Source of the DNA: Wyeomyia smithii
Taxonomy: Eukaryota; Arthropoda; Insecta; Diptera; Culicidae
Direction of reading: 5' to 3'
Assembly (NCBI RefSeq): GCF_029784165.1
Contig: NC_073695.1
Span: forward strand, 205,935,281-205,999,280
Length of the DNA stretch: 64,000 nt
Position numbers and translations under genes: made by a program. Positions within the stretch are counted from its first letter, which is position 1. Each line of letters begins with the position of its first letter. The notes beneath the pieces were generated by a model that worked only from the letters and a program-made list of their open reading frames with translations, did not search any database and had not been told where the DNA came from. This document shows, one piece after another, positions 57,780 to 64,000 of the stretch.

Positions 57780-58680
57780 TTGAAAATTTGTTAGAAACCT
57801 CTCTGGACATATTGAAACAGAGTTCTGTCTATCTGTTTTTCTGTCTGTTTGATCCATATAGACTTGCAAATGGTTGAACCGATCGGCGCCGTTCTTATAA
57901 TAGTTTTGGACCCCAACAACAATATCGCACGCTAGCCTGGAGGGCTAATGTGATCTCGATCAACTAGTTTAGTTGAGAGAATTCGTTATCGATATTGTTT
58001 TCGGCACATTTTGTATGTTGTAGGATAAATACAACGATACACCGTACCCCAGTGCTGAATCGAGAAAATTTCCAGTTCGAAAAGATCCTCGACCTGATCG
58101 GGAATCGAACCCGATATCACAACCGTTTGTGACAGAGCTAGCCGATCGACATCGTCAGTTTTGGACCCCAGCCTCCTCCAGAAGGGAGGGCTTTCATACA
58201 AATAAAATGAAACCAAATTTGGCGTGTGAATGTTTTAAAAAGCAAAGAATATTTCAATGGCAGTTCGAGACCACTCTCTGCTCTAGAAGAGAGAGCTACC
58301 AGAACACAAATATCCGTATAACTCGGGAACTAATCAAGCACATATAACCTAAATTGGCGTGTGGTAGTTAACGGGAGCGACGAAAATTTTTGTGGCAGAT
58401 AGACAACCCTTGCTTCTCTAGAGGGAGGGGGGCTCCCATATGAATGAAACGCAAATTTCTGCATAACTCGGGAACTAATCATGCAAATGTATCCAATTTT
58501 ACTTCGTTGAGGTTTTTGGAAGCAAGAAATGTTTCTATATTGATATGACACCCCTCCCTACTCAGGAATGAGGAAAGGGCTCCATACAGATAACTGCATA
58601 ACTCGATGACCAACCGAACAAGTTGAACCTGATTTTACATGTGGAGATTTCTGGGAGTAAGAAATTTTTTATAGGGTATT
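57780..58680. repeat. Interspersed repeat with reiterated ~150-bp modules
   Basis: It begins with a CTGTCTATCTGTTTTTCTGT run and GAACCGATCGGCGCC. Modules then repeat the elements AATGAAACGCAAATTTCTGC, ATAACTCGGGAACTAATCA and GACACCCCTCC with intervening GGGAGGG runs. A related fragment is at 41050-41210. SINE D interrupts it at 57916. I recall this repeat as abundant in mosquitoes and other arthropods but do not know what it is. Confidence 0.6.
57916..58156 (-). mobile_element. tRNA-derived SINE, family D
   Basis: A minus-oriented 241-bp unit with the tRNA-like head at its right end (ACGATGTCGATCGGCTAGCT, B-box-like GGTTCGATTCC near 58103-58113). The tail is short and TTG-rich. The exact 14-bp target duplication AGTTTTGGACCCCA is at 57902-57915 and 58157-58170. 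Confidence 0.88.
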
Positions 58681-59896
58681 TGTTACATTATTCATCTCAT
58701 TAAGCCAGTATTCACGAAGAATGCATGGATTAGACACCACATTTTTACAAAATGTATGAACAAATAAACAAAATACGCTTACATGCTCTTATGGAACTGC
58801 CGAGCATTGAAAATTTAGTAAACTAAGCTAGATTTATCCTGAATTTTGCAAAACAAACCATTTTCACAACGCTTCCCTATTTATTTCAACACTTAAATCA
58901 CTGCTCAATTATTCATCTCATGACGCCCCCATATTCATCACACTATCAATCATGAATGAACGTAGCCGCAGCCCGTCGTAGTAGGTTACCTAGTCATAAG
59001 TTGAGCAAAATCATTTCAAATCGCCTGGAAATACGTGAAAATTTAATCGACCATTTTTGATTTGAATGAAACTTTGCACACGTATTGGGCTTAGCAAACT
59101 GAGCATTTTTTACATGTGGAGAGATTTTTTACACCCATGAGTTACATTCTAAAAGGGCGTATGCCTTTTGGGATAGGTTTTATTCGAAGCATTGTAGCCC
59201 AGAAACCGTTGGTTGTATAGAAAAACTGTCTGAGAATGAGTTGTAGCGAATCGAAAATGCATCTTAAAAAAATATGCACTGTACAAAAAAAATATTTTTT
59301 GACCAAAAAGAATTTTTTTTTACCAAAAAAAATTAAAAATAAATATTAAATTTCAATTAAAAAAAAAAGAGTTGAATTTTTTTCTTATTTTTTTTTTAAA
59401 AGCAACTTGACGTTAATACGCAACTTTAAAAAAATCCAGGATGGAGAAATGGAAAATAATTTTTTTATGGTAGATTAATTTTTGTATGAAAATTCAAATT
59501 CAAACATTTCACAAAATATTTGTATTCTGATGATTTTAAAAGATGCAGAGAGTCATTTTGAATCAAAAAGCTCTTGGTAGTAAACATTCTGAAGGCATTG
59601 GTTTTCGAGTTATTACTAATTAAGCTCGAAAAATTATAATTATTTAGTAAAATACACGTTTTTCTTAATTTGTTCATGGTTCTCCAGCAAAAACCATACG
59701 TTCATTGGAATGCTTGATCAAAAATATACAATTCATTCTTTGACAACAAAACGATTGGGCGAACGGTTCTCAAGTAAAGAGTTAAATGTTCTAAGTGATA
59801 TAAATATATATAAGAATCAAATCTTTATTTTCGAGTATTAATATCTTAGGAACATATATCTTTATGACATAGATACTTTACCGAACTAGTTTCACC

Positions 59897-60711
59897 TTAT
59901 ATTTTATATACATCATAAGTAAATGACTCGTCATCTTTTGAAAACAGCTTCGTTTGTATCTTATTTTTTGAAATCGGAACAAAAGAGTAATACTTTTGTG
60001 TGGCAGCTATTATTATAGATTTTTTGAAAATATTGCTCCATCCTGTTACTCCTTGTTCATATTCATCATATGATACCCAACTAAAAGACATTTTTGATTA
60101 ATTTTCATTACTATTCTGATTAGACCAATCATACAATTCTTTTGCGCTCGTAATTGGATGTTCATGTTCTTTAGCTAAACATGCATTTCATGCCATTCGT
60201 TTTAATATGCCACCAATTGCTTCGCATGGGCCTTTAACATGATAAGTCGCAAAAAATGCCACTCTGCATCGACGTTATATTTTGTTTTGAACTTGCACAG
60301 ACTTGCAAAGTTTTTTCTATTTTTATATTGTGAGGCAGCTCCATCAGACATTAATATCGCTCTTTTCAACTGTATTGTTGTTTTCAAAAAACTCATTAAT
60401 TTGGCAATGAACACCTGAACCGCAACAGTATCATGATGGAGTACTTCCGATATTATGATGAAGCTAATATTCTTATGTGTTCCAGATTCTGAATAGTAAA
60501 CAACGAAGGGATGAATGGTGGCTTGACTATCATTCCAATAACAACACGAATCACAAATTGATAAAGACGTATTAAAATGAGCTTGACTGTTCAATATTTT
60601 TAATTTTGCAATAACGTGTTCGTTTAATTTGCGTAAGTTTGATGAGCACCGATGATCAGGAAAGGGTTTACAGCATTTGGGCTTGGTGTATTCCATTTTC
60701 ACTTTATTCAT
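59897..60711 (-). pseudogene. Transposase-like ORF of copy 2 (broken)
   Basis: Starting at the ATG at 60711 (MNKVKMEYTKPKCC), the frame is continuous through SICDSCCYWNDSQ, FIIISEVLHHDTVAVQVF and SDGAASQYKN to about 60240. It is then frameshifted at the HFF region. Stops at about 60189 and 60097 precede a last frame (60091-59897, SFSWVSYDEYEQG to SFTYDVYKI). The layout matches copy 1. Only a C-terminal-half-like protein would have been encoded, so both copies may derive from an internally deleted, non-autonomous parent. The superfamily is unresolved. Confidence 0.72.
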
Positions 60712-60761
60712 CTTCACAAAATGCAAACTGTTACTAACACATCTGGAGTAGTGCAATCATA

Positions 60762-60771
60762 TTTATATACG
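60762..60771 (-). promoter_or_regulatory. TATA box of transposon copy 2
   Basis: TATATAAATA on the minus strand upstream of the ATG at 60711, matching 4177-4186 in copy 1. Confidence 0.55.
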
Positions 60772-61704
60772 AAAACAGATATTTTGAAAACTGTTTAAAT
60801 TGGAATTTTTATAAAAAAATTAATTTACCATAAAAAAATTATTTTTCATTTCTCCATCCTGGACTTTTTTTAAAAAATTGCGTATTGACGTCAAGTTTCT
60901 TTAAAAAAAAAAATTTAAAAAAAATTCAACTCTTATTTTTTCAATTGGAATTTAATGTTTATTTTTAATTTTTTTTGGTCAAAAAAAATTTTTTTTGTAC
61001 AGTTTATATTTTTTTCAAGGTGCATTTTTAATTCCCTAAAACTCATTCTCAGACAGTTTTTCTATACAACCAACGGTTTCTGGGCTACAATGCTTCGAAT
61101 AAAACCTATCCCAAAAGGCATACGCCCTTTTAGAATGTAACTCATGGGTGTAAAAAATCTCTCCATCTGTGAAAAATGCTCTGTTTGCTAAGCCAAATAC
61201 AATGTGCAAAGTTTCATTCAAATCAAAAATGGTCGATATTTGACCATAGGTCATTTGGCGCGATCTTGCTCAGTTGTAGTTATTCACATGCAAAATTGGT
61301 AACCTGCTGTCGATATATGTCAATTATATCGGAAAAATTAATTAATTACAGTATGATTTTTTTGTATTAACAGAAACGGATTTGGCAACTTTTGATTTTC
61401 TTCAACGCAGTGAAAACAGATGAAAATATATACAGTTGAAGTTTAAGATTTGTAAAAATTCATCTCATATATTCCTGCTAAGCTTGTTTTTGGAAGTTTG
61501 AGGTGAACATTTTAAAGATTAAAGTATTCCTAGTGTAATGAGTGATTTTGTTTAGTGATTAAAATAAAATATGGTCCACTAATGATGAAAAACAACTTCG
61601 GTTGGCTGCTAAACGAGTCCCGTTGCAGCCGTATAGAGCAATGCGCGGATTTTGTATGTGAGCACTTGAACTCGCATGTTATTTTACACTTTGTAATGAC
61701 GTAG

Positions 61705-61900
61705 ACCTTCCGGTGGGTCTCGAGGTACGATGCTGGTCTAACAAGCCAGCCGTCGTAAGCTCGAGTCTTAACTAGAGGAGAGACTGTTAGTGTAAGTACG
61801 ATCGTAGCGCTAGCCCCGAAATTTTCTTGTACATCACACAGTTTGCTGCGAAGTCTGTGTGTAATAAACTGAATGTAGTTCCGAAGCTTTGCTTTGCTTG
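61705..61900 (+). mobile_element. tRNA-derived SINE, family A copy 3
   Basis: Shares head (GGTCTCGAGGTACGATGCTG), middle and GCTTTGCTTTGCTT tail with 1517-1730. The 9-bp target duplication ATGACGTAG is at 61696-61704 and 61901-61909. The B box is diverged (AGCTCGAGTCT). Confidence 0.87.
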
Positions 61901-62198
61901 ATGACGTAGTAACGCACTGTTGTTAGTTTCTTCTGTTTTTCTAATTTAAGTTTTGCGTGTAATTTTTGACAGTTACAAGAAATATGGAAAAAGCTGGCAA
62001 TAGTTGAAATTTACACAATTTTGAAGGGGTCTAAAAATGGATTTTCTAAACTTGTTTGGAGGTAAAAAATCAGAAATAGTCTTTTGTATTCATTTAACAG
62101 TATGAGACTAGAGAAAAAGTTGAATACTGTTTTTTTATCACACTGCATTTGTAAAATGACAGCTTGAATAGAAGTGAAGCGCCATTTTGATGATAATG

Positions 62199-62342
62199 CC
62201 TCTGCCATGCTGAACGCCAACGCGAGCGATCGGGCGAGATGCTTGCCGTAGGTTAATGAACAGTTCTACTTACGGCTGTTCATTAACCTACGGCAAGAAT
62301 CTCGCCCGATCGCTCGCGTTGACGTTCAGCATGACAGAAGCC
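62199..62342. mobile_element. Near-perfect palindromic MITE, copy 2
   Basis: Arms CATGCTGAACGCCAACGCGA...GCCGTAGGTTAATGAACAG pair with their inverted copy around a TTCTACTTACGG loop. The core is shared with 52939-53088. Outer ends differ from copy 1, so family boundaries are approximate. Confidence 0.85.
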
Positions 62343-64000
62343 TTAGAAAATATGAAATTGATGGCAATTTATACATTGAACGGCGGTGTAACAAAGTACG
62401 CTTACTTTAAAACCATAACAATAAAAGTAGGTGAAACGAGTGTATAGCTACACAAGCTTTCTTTCTCTCTTTCCCATTAATGAAGAGAACCAAACATTGA
62501 CGAGAACCCAAATACCCTAGTGTTTTTCGACACGATTCGGCTTTCAAAATTTTTAATAATGTTTAAACAATATAGATTTATCAGTTGTTTCGTTATCCCA
62601 AACAAAATCATAAATAAATCATTATGCAATAAAACCGTGTTAATATTCGAAAAAAATTAATAAAATTTAAAAAAAAATTCGACAAGTTTAATCTCACAAT
62701 TTTCAATACCCCACGCTGCGGTCCAGATGAGTTACACAAATCTTCCTTTGTTTCGGTTTTGTTGACACTTGTATGTTGATTTTTCTTCCACTAATGAACA
62801 CTGTTCGTTACGTCTCATCAAAACAATGAGTAGACATGTTTCTTTGTCCGCAAATCCATCAATCGAATTCCGAAACGTCATTCATTTGCAATTCATACAA
62901 CAAATCAACAAAAGCGAAATTCATTTCAAGCCGCATCACGCCTCCTATCGTCATCATCATTCCGGTTGTCGCTTTGCCAGTGAAAATAGGCGAGATCGAT
63001 TACAATCTTTTGGCTGCCAAGTTCAAAAGCAGTGCGGCATGATAATCCTAGATTTATTTTCTTTAGCCCGTCCAAAAAGCGACGCAAACTCGGCTACTGT
63101 TTCGGTATACGGCTCTATATCAACTTTTTCGCTAAGAAAATATGATTTTTCACTTTTCTTCTATCTAACTGACTTTTTTGTGTATTCCCGTTTGGAAGGT
63201 CGCTTGTTTGCATTCGTTGCCCGAACTCTCAACGGGATTATTGATGCCTGCCTGCTGTGTCTTCAGGAGAGAAAAAAAAAACAAACAACTCTGAATCTGG
63301 AGGATATTTCTATAGACGGTCGTCCCAGTGCCGTCTTAGGGCAATAGATTTTCAAACTAGACTACAAAGTACAGCCCTGCCTGCTGTCAGCTCAGCTTCC
63401 GCAATGAAACTCCGGACGGCGGCAGGCCACAATCGGCCTAGCTGACTGAGGTAACTTATTAACAATAATTCAACCATATGTAATCTCCATTGTGTTGGCC
63501 AAGCTGGGCAAACAAGCATTCCCCCGGACGGTCGCCGTCGTCAGCATAAAAGACGACGGCAGGATTGTTCTACACAACTAGGTTTGCTGAAATTCATACT
63601 GTAAAGAATACATACATGAAGGTGATTTGGACCCAAGGGGGAAGCAGGAGGCTAGAACTGCGAATCCGGAATTTGCTTTTTTTTCTCTCGTTCGCTCTGT
63701 TTTATGAGTTAGGTTAAGGATGAACCATCGAACAAAAGCTTTTGTTGCCGTGGCAAGGGACGACGATTCACGGGTTGCTACCGAAAGTGGAATATTTTCA
63801 TGCAATTAGTCTCTATTTATAATGTAGTTTCCATTCTGGTTCGCATCGCATCTTGTTGTAACTTTTCAGTCGGACTGCAATGAATGGAATTGCAGCGGAG
63901 AAACTGTGTCCTGTTTATAATTCTCGGCTATTTCATGGAAGCGCTCTAGTTTTTTTATTTTCCCTTCTTTCAATTTTTACTACTATAGCTGCCAACCATG
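62343..64000. other. Unassigned stretch at window end
   Basis: A 192-codon plus frame (62769-63347) has no recognisable domain and a Phe/Ser-rich composition like chance AT-rich frames. The less AT-rich blocks at 63360-63580 may be host sequence. No gene is supported. Confidence 0.35.

Larger units (their letters stand above)
59003..61271 (-). mobile_element. TIR DNA transposon copy 2
   Basis: Ends GAGCAAAATC (59003) and GCGATCTTGCTC (61271) are flanked by the 4-bp duplication AGTT (58999-59002 and 61272-61275). The right arm (61271 back to about 60780) pairs with the left arm from 59003. Compared with copy 1 the whole unit is inverted: the A end is at the right and the ORF is on the minus strand. 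At about 2.27 kb it shows the element without the BEL/Pao insertion. Confidence 0.9.

Noticed and set aside
58080..58156. A tRNA gene on the minus strand
   Set aside because: It is the head of SINE D, bracketed with its body by a 14-bp target duplication.
62769..63347. 192-codon plus frame
   Set aside because: No domain, chance-like composition, and no splice or conservation evidence visible.

Overview
The window reads as AT-rich, repeat-dominated nuclear DNA of an insect, most likely a culicine (Aedes-like) mosquito. The reasons are the mix of Ty3/gypsy and BEL/Pao LTR elements, R1/LOA-, RTE- and Jockey-type non-LTR elements, tRNA-headed SINEs with 6-14 bp target duplications, and many foldback or MITE elements. 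The species call is inference. I see no bacterial operons, no rRNA, no CRISPR and no confirmed single-copy host gene.

Left third (about 1.7-25.6 kb): the most striking structure is a four-deep nest of mobile elements with a readable target duplication or frame-consistent join at three junctions. An R1/LOA-like LINE relic (1.75-3.29 and 22.41-22.99 kb) is split by a terminal-inverted-repeat DNA transposon (3290-22412, TSD TAGT). That transposon is split by a BEL/Pao element on the minus strand (4282-~20872). The BEL/Pao element is split by a Ty3/gypsy element on the minus strand (8311-17878, TSD CAGT, 1528-bp LTRs differing at one base). The same LINE also carries a 602-bp MITE-like insert (2432-3033). 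A second copy of the DNA transposon lies at 59003-61271 in the opposite orientation with its own 4-bp TSD (AGTT). To the right of the nest is a truncated RTE-like LINE (minus, about 25.6 to 23.47 kb).

Middle (25.6-45.8 kb): largely non-coding. A two-exon model for a small secreted protein (27.9-29.15 kb) is the only candidate host gene, and it is weak. A TIR element with GGGTAAGACCGCC ends (30723-32651) contains a SINE. A large foldback with 1.3-1.4 kb arms (34.65-36.0 and 41.25-44.46 kb) encloses a second inverted-repeat element (37439-39352), which itself holds a SINE. The right arm is split by a TTAA-flanked element (42258-44048) carrying two minisatellite arrays of one 16-bp unit in opposite orientation. 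A Jockey-like LINE 3' fragment follows (44.59-45.73 kb).

Right third (45.8-64 kb): a pogo-like MITE (45846-47322), mostly unassigned sequence to 51.8 kb, palindromic elements (51.85-52.19, 52.94-53.09 and 62.20-62.34 kb), a family of AT-rich foldbacks (54.6-57.6 kb), two further tRNA-SINEs (56.5 and 57.9 kb), transposon copy 2, and a third copy of the first SINE family at 61.7 kb.

Only the gypsy element looks young, and even its gag has a one-base break. All other protein-coding material is relic. Family names come from motifs and remembered family features; no database was searched.
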